A stretch of DNA of 64,000 bases from Sphingobacterium sp. GVS05A (GCF_019969845.1 NZ_JAHXYR010000006.1:372001-436000); one strand, 5' to 3'. Positions 24,347 to 32,968 are shown, counted from the stretch's first letter. A program made the numbers and translations. Notes: generated by a model from the letters alone, not told the origin.

Positions 24347-26980
24347 ATGAAAGCAAATAAAAAAAACAATCCTAAAAATGATGTGTCCCAGCAGAGCATT
24401 GCGTATTACCAAAAGGAGCGCGAGATTCTATTGGCATTAGGCAATGATTTGACTAAAGTTCGTGACAAAAATGATCTCATTCGGCTTTTTAAGGATGGTA
24501 TAAAAGGCTTATACTTTATTACGCATACCATCGTCACCACCATCGATTATAAAGATGATACGTATAGCCCTTTCCTTCTTGACAATGATGGTTCTCCAAT
24601 TCGGGAGCACCCGCGTTACGCCGAAATGATAAAGACACGTTTTCCACTTAATGAACCATTTATTCAGGCTGTATTGGATGCTTCGGAGCCGGTTTCATTT
24701 GTATTATCGGATATTATGGACGATCCCATAAGCCCAGCATTTCTACGCGTCAATTATGAAAAAGGTGTTCGGGAAATTTTAATGGCCAAATTGATGCGTG
24801 AGGGACGTGCTATTGGTTTCCTTCACATTTATACCGATCAAATTAATGGCTTTAGCCAAAATTTCAGGGATGTCATTGTTGGTATTATTCCCCAGATATC
24901 GAGTGCAGTTTCTAATATCGTAAAAAACGAAGAGCTGCTAAAAAGGGAAAAGGAGAAGACCTTTTTACTCGAATTCAGTAGCCGAATGGCTGCCGTTCGG
25001 ACAAAGGAAGAATTAACAGAGACTGTTCGGGATGTATTGAAGCAACTTAGTCCGACCGGAAGTTTTGTCATTCGGCGAATCTGTGACGAAACGAAATCTT
25101 TTACAGCACCCTACATTTATGATTTCGGAACCCATCCCTTACCGAAAGTCAAAGTGGATTGGTTCCAACAATTACCCCTCAATGATGGTTTACAGAACCG
25201 TATTTTAACTAGTGCTATTCCGTTGTTATTTGATGTCGACCGGGAGGTGCAACGTGGTATTACTTCAGGTTATCTCCATTATTGGAGGTCATTGGGGATA
25301 GCGACATTTACAGGGATACGGTTGCGGAATGGTGAGACCAATTTAGGCCTGTTGTTGTTGGAGACTGCCGAAATCAATATTCCCTTACTTCAGAGCATTT
25401 GTGCACAGATCTCAACGGCTATTTCCAATACGCTGGCTAATGAACAGCTCGTTAAAAAGCAGCAGGAGCAATCTTTTTTATTGGACTTCAGCAATGATAT
25501 TACCCAGCTTAGGACGAAGCAAGACCTTCAGTCGGCTATCAGTCGGGTTTTGGACAAAACCCTATCCACGAGATTGTCCATGATCCGTGTGATCGAAGCA
25601 GACGGAACCCACTTATCTCCTTTTATGTATGATGCTACATTGTTTGCAGATGCAAAAAACGATTTTGATAAACTGGCAAGTAATCTTATTACCATCGATG
25701 AACTATATACTGCTCAAGTATTTGCCAGCAAGGAGGGCCTTGTGTTCAATGTCGATGAGGAAATTAAAAAAGGAAACGATTACGCCCGACTGTGGAAGAC
25801 CACAGGGCGAAGAAATATGTATGGCTTGCCTTTGCGGATCGGTGATAAAAATATAGGTACGATATGGTTGCTGGCAGATCAGCTCAATAAAATGCTCATT
25901 AAAGGCATTTGTTCACAGATTTCAATTGCCATCGATAATATCCGGGCAAATGAACAACTGTTGACCTATAAAAAGAATCTGGAAATAGAGAATGATTATC
26001 TAAAAGAGCAGATCCGGACCATTTACAATTTTTCTGAAATTATTGGCAGTGGCGAGCCTATGCAGCAAGTATATCACCTGATGTCTCTCGTTGCAAGTAC
26101 TGCCACTACTGTTCTGGTTACAGGTGAAACGGGGACGGGAAAGGAATTGGTCGCCCGTGGTATCCATACATCCTCGGATCGGAAAGATAAAGTCATGGTC
26201 AAAGTAAATTGCGCCGCCTTGCCTGCCCATCTGATCGAAAGTGAATTATTTGGACATGAAAAAGGTGCATTTACAGGTGCTTTCGAGCGCCGTATAGGTA
26301 AATTTGAATTGGCGCACGAAAGCACACTGTTTTTGGATGAGATCGGAGAACTTCCGTTAGAAGCGCAATCAAAATTGTTGCGGATCATTCAGGAACGTGA
26401 GCTTGAAAGAATCGGTGGGCAACAGACCATCAAAATTGATGTTCGCCTTATTGCCGCGACCAATCGCAATTTGGAAGAAGAGGTAAAAGCCGGACGTTTT
26501 CGGGCTGACCTATATTTCCGGCTCAATGTGTTTCCGATTCAACTACCGCCACTGCGGGAACGGCTTGACGATATCGCCCAGCTTACTGACTTTTTTATAC
26601 AAAAATATAGTCGCTATACGGGCCGCAAGATTAAGAAAATTATGCCAAAAGTCATTCAGCAGTTGCGTGGTTATAGCTGGCCCGGAAATGTACGCGAGCT
26701 TGAACATCTGATAGAACGATCTATTCTTTTAACCACAACAGAGATAATTGAACATATCTATCTTCCACAGCCACATGTTGAGTCTGGACAGGATGAATTA
26801 CAATTGCTAAACTACTCACTAGACGAATTGGAGCGCAATTATATTATTCAGGTTTTAAAACGTTGTGCCGGGAAGATTTCTGGTCCGGGAAGTGCATCAG
26901 AAATTCTACAAATTCCTGGGAATACCCTGCATTCAAAAATGAAAAAACTAAATATTAGAAAGAACGAATATTTTAGCTAA
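24347..26980 (+). CDS. Sigma-54 dependent activator with three tandem GAF-like sensor modules
   Basis: 877 residues from the ATG at 24347. Three homologous sensor modules repeat in order at about 20-200, 210-390 and 395-570. Each starts with a related line (EILLALGNDLTKVRDKNDL; FLLEFSSRMAAVRTKEEL; FLLDFSNDITQLRTKQDL) and ends in a short coiled coil (NEELLKREKEK, NEQLVKKQQEQ, NEQLLTYKKNL). The AAA+ core follows: Walker A GETGTGKE near 593, GAFTGA loop near 641, Walker B LFLDEIGEL, sensor RLIAATNRN and the R-finger region. A Fis-type HTH ends the protein (SASEILQIPGNTLHSKMKKLNI). It activates sigma-54 promoters in response to unknown small ligands. It lies 32 bases before the bestrophin gene. 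Confidence 0.92.
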   Translation: MKANKKNNPKNDVSQQSIAYYQKEREILLALGNDLTKVRDKNDLIRLFKDGIKGLYFITHTIVTTIDYKDDTYSPFLLDNDGSPIREHPRYAEMIKTRFPLNEPFIQAVLDASEPVSFVLSDIMDDPISPAFLRVNYEKGVREILMAKLMREGRAIGFLHIYTDQINGFSQNFRDVIVGIIPQISSAVSNIVKNEELLKREKEKTFLLEFSSRMAAVRTKEELTETVRDVLKQLSPTGSFVIRRICDETKSFTAPYIYDFGTHPLPKVKVDWFQQLPLNDGLQNRILTSAIPLLFDVDREVQRGITSGYLHYWRSLGIATFTGIRLRNGETNLGLLLLETAEINIPLLQSICAQISTAISNTLANEQLVKKQQEQSFLLDFSNDITQLRTKQDLQSAISRVLDKTLSTRLSMIRVIEADGTHLSPFMYDATLFADAKNDFDKLASNLITIDELYTAQVFASKEGLVFNVDEEIKKGNDYARLWKTTGRRNMYGLPLRIGDKNIGTIWLLADQLNKMLIKGICSQISIAIDNIRANEQLLTYKKNLEIENDYLKEQIRTIYNFSEIIGSGEPMQQVYHLMSLVASTATTVLVTGETGTGKELVARGIHTSSDRKDKVMVKVNCAALPAHLIESELFGHEKGAFTGAFERRIGKFELAHESTLFLDEIGELPLEAQSKLLRIIQERELERIGGQQTIKIDVRLIAATNRNLEEEVKAGRFRADLYFRLNVFPIQLPPLRERLDDIAQLTDFFIQKYSRYTGRKIKKIMPKVIQQLRGYSWPGNVRELEHLIERSILLTTTEIIEHIYLPQPHVESGQDELQLLNYSLDELERNYIIQVLKRCAGKISGPGSASEILQIPGNTLHSKMKKLNIRKNEYFS

Positions 26981-27012
26981 TTGTTATCAGAGATCTTATA
27001 AAATATTAAATA

Positions 27013-28020
27013 ATGTATATTGGAAGAAGCTATAAAATAACCGAATTTATTTTCTGGACACGACGAAAATTGTTTCTATTGCTCCTCATGAGTATTGTTC
27101 CAGTTTTCTTCTATGAATTATTGGGTTTTACCTGGCTGGTGGTACCCTGGCCTATAGTTGCTTTTTTAGGAACGGCAACAGCCTTTGTGGTCGGATTTAA
27201 AAACCAGCAGACCTATAATAGGACATGGGAGGCACGTGATATCTGGGGTCTTAAGATTGGCATGAGCAGGGCTTGGGCAATGATGTGTCGCGATTTTATC
27301 AAAGACAGCGAGATTGCACGTGAGATTACTTTTCGCCATTTGGCTTGGCTCACGGTGCTGCGATATGAGTTGCGGTCCAAGCGGGTTTGGGAAAATATTG
27401 ATAAAACTTACAATCGCGAATATGCTACCCTCTATACTATTCCAGAGAAGGAAATAGCATTGCCAACTGCACTACAAAAATATATTGGTCATGAGGAACT
27501 TGAAAAAGTGATTTCCGCCAGGAATCCAATTACGCAACTAATGAGTTTGCAGAGCGTTGCACTGGTACATTTGTCGGATACTGGTGACCTGGACAATGGC
27601 CGTTTTTTTGAACTGCATAAATATCTGAGGGAATTCGCAGTCCTCCAAGCCAGAAGTGAAAAAATAAAAAATTTTCCTTATCCGAGACAATATGCAACCG
27701 TCAATCGAATATTTGTCTGGCTTTTTTGCATGTTGTTACCTTTTGCCATGTTAAAGGAGTTTGATTCGTTAAATCAATTAATAGCTGGATTGATGAAAGG
27801 CCACATGGTTTGGCTTGTCATACCCTTCAGTATGATTATATCCTGGGTGTATACCTCATTGGATCAAGTCGGAGAGAGTACTGAAAATCCTTTTGAAGGC
27901 AGTCCCAATGACATTCCTATCTCTCAAATGTGTCAAAATCTTGAAAATGAGATAGGGGATATATGGGGAGATTCAAAATTTGCTCAGATCATTGATAACC
28001 GGAATAATATTATTTTGTAA
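27013..28020 (+). CDS. Bestrophin-family (UPF0187) ion channel protein
   Basis: 335 residues; membrane protein related to bestrophins, which form pentameric anion or cation channels. The N-terminus (MYIGRSYKITEFIFWTRRKL) and the GFKNQQTYNRTWEARDIWG segment are the family signature. The C-terminal DQVGESTENPFEGSPNDIPI is another hallmark. About four membrane helices are seen: two near 22-65 and two near 235-285. It starts 32 bases after the sigma-54 regulator gene and could be co-transcribed. It ends with a 445-base gap to the convergent NIPSNAP gene. Confidence 0.9.
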   Translation: MYIGRSYKITEFIFWTRRKLFLLLLMSIVPVFFYELLGFTWLVVPWPIVAFLGTATAFVVGFKNQQTYNRTWEARDIWGLKIGMSRAWAMMCRDFIKDSEIAREITFRHLAWLTVLRYELRSKRVWENIDKTYNREYATLYTIPEKEIALPTALQKYIGHEELEKVISARNPITQLMSLQSVALVHLSDTGDLDNGRFFELHKYLREFAVLQARSEKIKNFPYPRQYATVNRIFVWLFCMLLPFAMLKEFDSLNQLIAGLMKGHMVWLVIPFSMIISWVYTSLDQVGESTENPFEGSPNDIPISQMCQNLENEIGDIWGDSKFAQIIDNRNNIIL

Positions 28021-28465
28021 TTGGACCAGAGGATCCGAATGGCAAACCAATATCACGTATTGGTGCTTTCTCTCACTTTATCTTATGGTGCTGACATCTC
28101 GAATGAATCAATTTCTATCATGTCGAAACTAACATTAATGATTTTAAAAAGAATCGCCTCATATAGATTCTCGGAATGATTGTTGTTCTAGAGACTGTCT
28201 CACAAACTACGTAATAAAAAAAACTAAGTTCTATTGTTATAACTGAAATCGGTATTATCATATTATTTTCTTTCCTCAATTGTGTCCGGGCTGCCTTAAG
28301 ACGGGAAAGCATCGAGATTTTTTTTAAAGCCCAGCGCCTTAATGTTGGTAAATGAATAAAAAGGCCAAACTGAGGAAAAATTAGAAGTCAACGTGCTTAA
28401 GTAGTTTTTTGCAGGTAAAATACGAAAGGACTACTCAATTTTTTCAAAGGGCAGTCCTTTTTTCG
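28021..28465. other. Intergenic region between bestrophin and NIPSNAP genes
   Basis: 445 bases between convergent genes. No convincing gene. A string GAGACTGTCTCACAAACT near 28190 resembles the outer end of some insertion sequences, but no partner end or transposase piece was found. A hairpin lies at 28424-28464. Confidence 0.35.
28424..28464 (+). terminator. Hairpin with T-run at the convergent NIPSNAP end
   Basis: GAAAGGACT at 28424-28432 pairs with AGTCCTTT at 28453-28460, followed by TTT and C. The loop is about 20 bases. The T-run favours the plus strand, but it is adjacent to the minus-strand NIPSNAP stop and may work both ways. Confidence 0.5.
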
Positions 28466-29257
28466 TTATATATCCGAATAATCTGTTGGCCTACAAAGTG
28501 TAGTTACGTTTTTAGAAACATTATTCTGATATTCTGGTAAGTCAGCCATGGGTTTATACAAAGGTCCAAAAGCTTTCCAATGAGCATCGCGCTCTGTCAT
28601 GTTTTCGAAAGTCGTAAGATAAATTAAATTAGGCATCGTGCTGCCGGCAATGACCTGACCATAAAAAACGGCATTAAAATTCAGTTTTTTGAAGATATCG
28701 ATTTCACCGTTATTAAACATGGAGATTTTATTTGCGGATAACTTTTCCGTTGGAGCTTCATAGCTCCTCAGTTCGTAAACACGTTCACTTTTATCAGAGC
28801 TTAATTTTGGAAAGGAAAGCAATGGCATTCCCTCAAAGGCTTTCATTAAAATCGTTTCAATCCTTGAATATGGTGGGTGATTATATGCGGCTTCTAAATA
28901 CTCCTTCCCCGACGCTTGATACCGTTTATCTTTTAAAATATCTACGTCAAGATTTGCATATTTTTCAAGATTAGCCGATGAACTGAATACGTAAACTAAT
29001 TTATCCGCTTTATCCTTATTGTCAATCGGTTTGAAAATAGCAATTTCTTTAAATCCTAATCTGTGCATTGCTGGCAAGTAGGCTTTTTCAAGAAAGCGAT
29101 CGATCACCTGTTCTTGTTCTGTGGTCTGAAAGTGATAAACTTTCAATTGAAAATAAGTGGTTGCTGTGTGGGCAAAACAGCTGGATTGACTACTGATAAA
29201 AATCAATAAGATTAGCATCCAATGTCCCGGATTCATAGATCTGACCATGTTTAACAT
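28466..29257 (-). CDS. NIPSNAP family protein, exported
   Basis: 263 residues. A signal peptide (about residues 10-29, hydrophobic MLILLIFISSQSSCFAH) precedes a tandem NIPSNAP/ferredoxin-like fold: FQLKVYHFQTTEQEQVIDRFLE near the start of the mature part and VYELRSYEAPTEKLSANKI in the second half, with FYGQVIAGSTMPNLIYLTTFENM typical of the family. The family has no settled function and is found in various secreted bacterial proteins. Three start codons (29257, 29248, 29236) are possible; the signal peptide is intact with all. Confidence 0.8.
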   Translation of the reverse strand: MLNMVRSMNPGHWMLILLIFISSQSSCFAHTATTYFQLKVYHFQTTEQEQVIDRFLEKAYLPAMHRLGFKEIAIFKPIDNKDKADKLVYVFSSSANLEKYANLDVDILKDKRYQASGKEYLEAAYNHPPYSRIETILMKAFEGMPLLSFPKLSSDKSERVYELRSYEAPTEKLSANKISMFNNGEIDIFKKLNFNAVFYGQVIAGSTMPNLIYLTTFENMTERDAHWKAFGPLYKPMADLPEYQNNVSKNVTTLCRPTDYSDI

Positions 29258-29453
29258 TTAGTTTTATAGATTTAGATTATTATTTTTTGTTTTCTTATTA
29301 TTAAGAAAATACAGATTAAAAATATGATTTTTTTTGTACAGTACAGCTGCTAGAATCATAACCATGCTATTTAGGTATTCAGTTACCGGATTGCGTTGGT
29401 ATTTTCTATCCAGCTTTTCGGGGTCATCACACAGCTATTGAGAACAGTTTGTT

Positions 29454-29485
29454 TTCTAAACCCATCGAATTCGATGGGTTTAGAA
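29454..29485. repeat. 32-bp perfect palindrome (copy A of a repeated element)
   Basis: Each half is TTCTAAACCCATCGAA and its exact reverse complement, with no loop bases. The neighbouring AATTCGGG continues similarity to a second diverged copy at 60727-60770 (about 36 of 44 positions match over the longer alignment). It lies outside genes. It may be a REP-like element, the end of a former mobile element, or a bidirectional terminator-like stem. Confidence 0.6.
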
Positions 29486-29590
29486 TTCGGGTTATACTTT
29501 CTTTCCTAAAAACCTATATAGTATGAAATTCGCACCCTTATTGAGTATTTTAAAGAAATTAGACATCATACTATGTAAAACTTGTAAGAC

Positions 29591-29752
29591 ATGGACTTTA
29601 TTAAAGCGAATAAAGAAGGCCTAAAACTGTTTGCTTATCAGCTTTTATGCTCCACCAAGGATTTGGAGCTTCAAGAACAAGTATTTCAGAAGATCGGATT
29701 AAAAGAGACCTCATGGATGCTTCAAGATACTGAGATTATATTCTCGAAATAA
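29591..29752 (+). CDS. Small hypothetical reading frame, 53 residues
   Basis: Starts MDFIKANKEGLKLFAYQLLC and ends EIIFSK. Composition is protein-like (helical, amphipathic), but I recognise no family and see no clear ribosome site. It might be a remnant of a longer gene. Kept only as a low-confidence candidate. Confidence 0.25.
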   Translation: MDFIKANKEGLKLFAYQLLCSTKDLELQEQVFQKIGLKETSWMLQDTEIIFSK

Positions 29753-29837
29753 AATACGGATAAAATCGAAAATTATTCATATCACTCTAAACTTTTATAT
29801 AATCGAATGTGCATTGATCAGCATGGTGCCAGTACTT

Positions 29838-29875
29838 GGCGTATACGAAATGCAGTTTTGTAGGATAGCCAACCT
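29838..29875 (-). pseudogene. Possible proline dehydrogenase gene fragment
   Basis: On the minus strand this reads VAKVGYPTKLHFVYAK, close to DEGYPTKLYFVYGQ of the intact proline dehydrogenase at 15002-15940. The matching bases (TACGAAAT-CAG-TTTGT-GGATA) agree at about 24 of 28 positions. The frame differs from that of the adjacent DUF2147 gene. It is too short to be sure; if real, it is a scrap of a second proline dehydrogenase gene. Confidence 0.3.
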
Positions 29876-29878
29876 TGG

Positions 29879-30211
29879 CTACTGTTTTACCCAATAAAAT
29901 GTTTTTGAAAAAATGCCTTTATGAGCCACAATTTTCAGCTTCTTTCCCTGCAGGTACATTTCACAATTACCCTTTTGGCCAGTGTCGTGATTTTCCACTG
30001 TCCCTTTCCATTCATTTTTTTCAAAACGCACATTATAGAGTGTTGATCGGCCTTTGGGATCAAGACCGGAGAACTTACCGTTATTATAAGAGATGGTGAT
30101 AATGAAGCCTTCCTCAGTTTTCCATTTACCTACAAAATTATCATTGGCAGATTGGGCAACACAAATTATTGTCATGAACATGATGACAAGAGATGACAGT
30201 ACTTTTTTCAT
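29879..30211 (-). CDS. DUF2147-like exported protein
   Basis: 110 residues. A signal peptide (1-20, MKKVLSSLVIMFMTIICVAQ) is followed by GKWKTEEGFIITISYNNGKFSGLDPKGR, the repeating GxW...I.I..NGKfSG pattern of DUF2147 proteins, which fold as small beta-barrels. Members have no established function. It has its own probable promoter and lies downstream of the Crp/Fnr-type gene on the same strand (83-base gap). Confidence 0.7.
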   Translation of the reverse strand: MKKVLSSLVIMFMTIICVAQSANDNFVGKWKTEEGFIITISYNNGKFSGLDPKGRSTLYNVRFEKNEWKGTVENHDTGQKGNCEMYLQGKKLKIVAHKGIFSKTFYWVKQ

Positions 30212-30294
30212 ATTGATTGTTTAATGATTTAATACTGCAAAGCAAATTAAAATAATCTGCAGTGTTTTTAATATATCTTAAAAAATGAAAACAC

Positions 30295-30855
30295 TTACCT
30301 GCCCGCCCGTATCACGCTTAGTGTTTGCTGTGTAATACCTAGATAGGATGCAATATGTCCTAGGGATGCTCTCCGCAATATGCCAGGGAATTTGTCGAGC
30401 AGATTTTTATAGCGTTGTTCGGCCGTTTGAAATTGTAAAGCAAGAGTTTTATCTGACAACATACTAATCACTTGCAGCGACACCTGCAACTGGTAGTCTT
30501 TAAAAGCAGGTATACTTTTACAGAGTTCGTCGAGTTTGCTGTAAGGGATAATGCGCAAACAGGATTCTTCCAATACCTGTTTGCCATAGGGGTGAGGTCG
30601 GTTAAAAAAAATACTTTCAAATGATACCAAGAAATTATTCTCATCGAAAAAATAATGGGTGATATCTTTTCCATCTAAATTATAAAAAGCGCGTATCAGT
30701 CCTCTTTCGATAAAATAAATATTTTGGTGGTGATTATCTGGCTGAGACAATAGGGTTCCTTTCGCAAAAGTTTCTGTGGCAAAGGCGTTGTCGATAGCTT
30801 CGCATTCTGCATTGTTCAATTTTGTGTGCCTAAGCAGATAAGGTATAAGTTCCAT
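30295..30855 (-). CDS. Crp/Fnr family transcriptional regulator
   Basis: 186 residues. The cyclic-nucleotide-binding-like domain includes FAKGTLLSQPDNHHQNIYFIERGLIRAFY and LVSFESIFFNRPHPYG. The short C-terminal HTH reads SLGHIASYLGITQQTLSVIRAGR and ends immediately, as is common in this small Bacteroidota subgroup. It is unlikely to bind cAMP by the classical route, as the usual phosphate-binding Arg/Ser pair is not obvious. The targets are unknown; the DUF2147 gene lies next. Confidence 0.85.
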   Translation of the reverse strand: MELIPYLLRHTKLNNAECEAIDNAFATETFAKGTLLSQPDNHHQNIYFIERGLIRAFYNLDGKDITHYFFDENNFLVSFESIFFNRPHPYGKQVLEESCLRIIPYSKLDELCKSIPAFKDYQLQVSLQVISMLSDKTLALQFQTAEQRYKNLLDKFPGILRRASLGHIASYLGITQQTLSVIRAGR

Positions 30856-30979
30856 TTAGTTCAAATATAAAAAAATGAAGCAGTCTACCTATGATTTCTA
30901 TTATTATTTATCCCAAGCTTTCATGGCTTTTGAAATCTTGGATCAGTGTACGGGGATCATAGTCCAGGAGACCCATTCG

Positions 30980-31540
30980 TTACAAAAGCAAGATAAGAAA
31001 TCTATTTAGCTTATTGCGTAGTGTTTTTATTGCTTTGCCCAAGTGTGCTTCGACTGTTTTTTCGGAAATATCCAGTTGTGCTGCTATTTCTTTTTGGGAC
31101 AAATGTAAATCCCGGCTCATTCGAAAAACAAGCTGACATTTCTCAGGAAGCTCAGTAATCGTTTTTTCGAGTATCTCTTTGAGATCGAGAAATTCAAGCC
31201 ATTGTTGTGTCGAATCGTCCAATATGGAAGTGGTTAAGCTCTCTACATACTTTTGTTGATTGTAATGCTTGTCCAACACTTTGATAACTCTATACTTGAC
31301 AGATATGGCCAAATAGGCGTTTAAACTTGTGGTGATTTCAAGCTTTTCTCTTCTATCCCATAAGGACACGAATATATTTTGCACCACCTCTTCTGCTTCC
31401 TCCGTATCATTGAGTCTTAAACTTGCGATATGAAATAGCCGTTTCCAATACCTAGTATAGATTTCCGTAAAAGCATTATGATCCCCTCCAATCATCAATT
31501 TAGTCAGTTCTGCATCGGTATATGTTTTTAAGTCAATCAT
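30980..31540 (-). CDS. ECF sigma-70 factor (FecI-like)
   Basis: 186 residues. Region 2 spans about 10-75 (LMIGGDHNAFTEIYTRYWKRLFHIA and DTEEAEEVVQNIFVSLWDRR), region 4 about 120-180 (LPEKCQLVFRMSRDLHLSQK, then EIAAQLDISEKTVEAHLGKA). It is the extracytoplasmic function type found with FecR/TonB systems. It is transcribed away from the FecR gene at 31769 with 228 bases between, an unusual divergent layout in this group, where sigma and FecR are mostly co-directional. The two nonetheless probably form a signalling pair. Confidence 0.88.
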   Translation of the reverse strand: MIDLKTYTDAELTKLMIGGDHNAFTEIYTRYWKRLFHIASLRLNDTEEAEEVVQNIFVSLWDRREKLEITTSLNAYLAISVKYRVIKVLDKHYNQQKYVESLTTSILDDSTQQWLEFLDLKEILEKTITELPEKCQLVFRMSRDLHLSQKEIAAQLDISEKTVEAHLGKAIKTLRNKLNRFLILLL

Positions 31541-31592
31541 AGTTATCGGACATTGTTTTCATCCAGTAGGTCAAGTAATATGCAAATCTGTA

Positions 31593-31611
31593 TATTATTT
31601 TGAAAATAATA
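31593..31611. promoter_or_regulatory. 19-bp palindrome in ECF sigma/FecR divergent region
   Basis: TATTATTTT-G-AAAATAATA is a perfect 9-1-9 inverted repeat, 53 bases upstream of the sigma gene. The 9-1-9 layout is that of Fur boxes, although the bases are AT-rich and the match to the classical GATAAT pattern is loose. A metal-responsive operator would suit a TonB-linked uptake locus. Confidence 0.35.
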
Positions 31612-31768
31612 GTAAAAAAAATCAATCCATATAAATATACGTTTTAAGTTGTATTTGCGCTACTCTACACGTGAATTAGAATGGTAGCGAATTATATTCT
31701 CAAAATATTTTTTAGCATGGACTAAGGGATTTATATTTCACAGGAGACATATCCGTAAAGCCCCAATT

Positions 31769-32920
31769 ATGGAACTGGATGACAATATACAAAAGTATCA
31801 GTACTTAGCTTCCAAATGGCTAGATAAAACCATCGCAGAAGAAGAACTACAGGCGTTTAATTCATGGTATAATAGCGATCTGGGAAAAGAGGTAGAGCTA
31901 TCAGACTCCTCTGTGGTATCTGAGGAGCAGTTGGAACAGCGAATGCTAAGAAATATCAATCAGAAGATCAATAGACCGAGGGAGATCGCGCTATGGCCAC
32001 GCATTGCAGTAGCAATGACTTTCTTGATATTCTTGAGTATAGCCTTTTATATTTATCAGTACGATAAGACAGTGCAAGACCAATATGTCACTACGTCAAT
32101 GACAAAACACGTTGCACCAGGGCAAAGCGGAGCAACACTTATCTTGGCTGACGGAAGGCAGATTTCTTTACCAGGTAAAGAGACAGGAGCGTTAGCTCTT
32201 GAAAATGGGGTTCGCATATCGAAAACCGCTGATGGTCAACTTCATTACGAGATTGAAAATGATCAGCACCAAGTTCAGGGCGTGAACATATTAAGTACCT
32301 CAACCGGTGAAACCTACGTGGTCACTTTGCCCGATAAATCAAAAGTATGGTTAAACGCAGCTACTTCCATCGAATTTGCAGCAGGATTTAATGATCCCAA
32401 TGTCCGCCTGGTCAAGTTAAAAGGTGAGGCCTATTTTGAAGTGTCAAAAGATAGAAAAAGACCTTTTATTGTCTCTTCTGATAAACAGCAAGTTGTTGTA
32501 TTGGGGACGCATTTCAATATCAATACCTATGCAGGCCATCCCTATACTGAAACAACTTTGGTAGAAGGTTCCGTAAAAGTCACCGATTTAGCAACAAAAG
32601 CATTTAAGATCCTTAAACCATCGGAGCAGTCGCGTATCAGCAAAGGTAATATTGAAGTTAAGAAAGTCGATGTAGCCGAAATGTTGGCCTGGAAAAGTGG
32701 AGAGTTCGCCTTGGGGTCGGAAGATTTCGAAACCACATTACAGAATATAGAGCGGTGGTATAACGTACAATTTGATCATGAGGGAATTCCGTTGAAAGAT
32801 ATCACATTAGACGGGTGGATCTCGCGTAGCAGCGATCTAACAGAGGTATTACACAAAATAGAAAAAGGAACAAACATCCGATTTGAAATCAAAGGAAGGA
32901 GGATTATTATAAGTAGGTGA
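31769..32920 (+). CDS. FecR family anti-sigma regulator (DUF4974)
   Basis: 383 residues. The cytosolic N-terminus with the anti-sigma domain (about 1-70) contains KYQYLASKWLDKTIAEEELQ. A single membrane span follows near 77-95 (RIAVAMTFLIFLSIAFYI), then the FecR domain (LSTSTGETYVVTLPDKSKVW, VRLVKLKGEAYFEVSKD) and the C-terminal DUF4974 domain (NIERWYNVQFDHEGIPLKDI). It spans the inner membrane, senses the STN domain of the receptor, and controls the divergent sigma factor. It is the first gene of the plus-strand locus FecR-SusC-SusD-TlpA, with 132 bases to the receptor. Confidence 0.9.
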   Translation: MELDDNIQKYQYLASKWLDKTIAEEELQAFNSWYNSDLGKEVELSDSSVVSEEQLEQRMLRNINQKINRPREIALWPRIAVAMTFLIFLSIAFYIYQYDKTVQDQYVTTSMTKHVAPGQSGATLILADGRQISLPGKETGALALENGVRISKTADGQLHYEIENDQHQVQGVNILSTSTGETYVVTLPDKSKVWLNAATSIEFAAGFNDPNVRLVKLKGEAYFEVSKDRKRPFIVSSDKQQVVVLGTHFNINTYAGHPYTETTLVEGSVKVTDLATKAFKILKPSEQSRISKGNIEVKKVDVAEMLAWKSGEFALGSEDFETTLQNIERWYNVQFDHEGIPLKDITLDGWISRSSDLTEVLHKIEKGTNIRFEIKGRRIIISR

Positions 32921-32942
32921 AGAAATGAAAACAAACTAAAAG

Positions 32943-32968
32943 GTCAGAAGGATAAAGATCCTTCTGAC
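32943..32968. terminator. Perfect hairpin between fecR and SusC-type gene
   Basis: GTCAGAAGGAT and ATCCTTCTGAC form an 11-bp stem with a 4-base AAAG loop, 22 bases after the FecR stop. No T-run follows on the plus strand. It may attenuate read-through or mark RNA processing that separates low FecR from high receptor expression. Confidence 0.5.

Larger units (their letters stand above)
29258..29878. other. Relic-rich intergenic region
   Basis: 621 bases with no confident gene. It contains a 32-bp perfect palindrome (29454-29485), a small frame of 53 codons (29591-29752) overlapping a 33-codon frame from 29523, and a short stretch resembling proline dehydrogenase on the minus strand (29838-29875). 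The mix suggests decayed sequence. Confidence 0.45.

Noticed and set aside
28186..28215. GAGACTGTCTCACAAACT string, like the end of some insertion sequences
   Set aside because: No matching inverted end, target duplication or transposase fragment was found nearby.
28118..28312. Minus-strand 64-codon frame in the bestrophin/NIPSNAP gap
   Set aside because: Translation is hydrophobic and low-complexity with no recognised motif and no ribosome site; treated as a chance frame.
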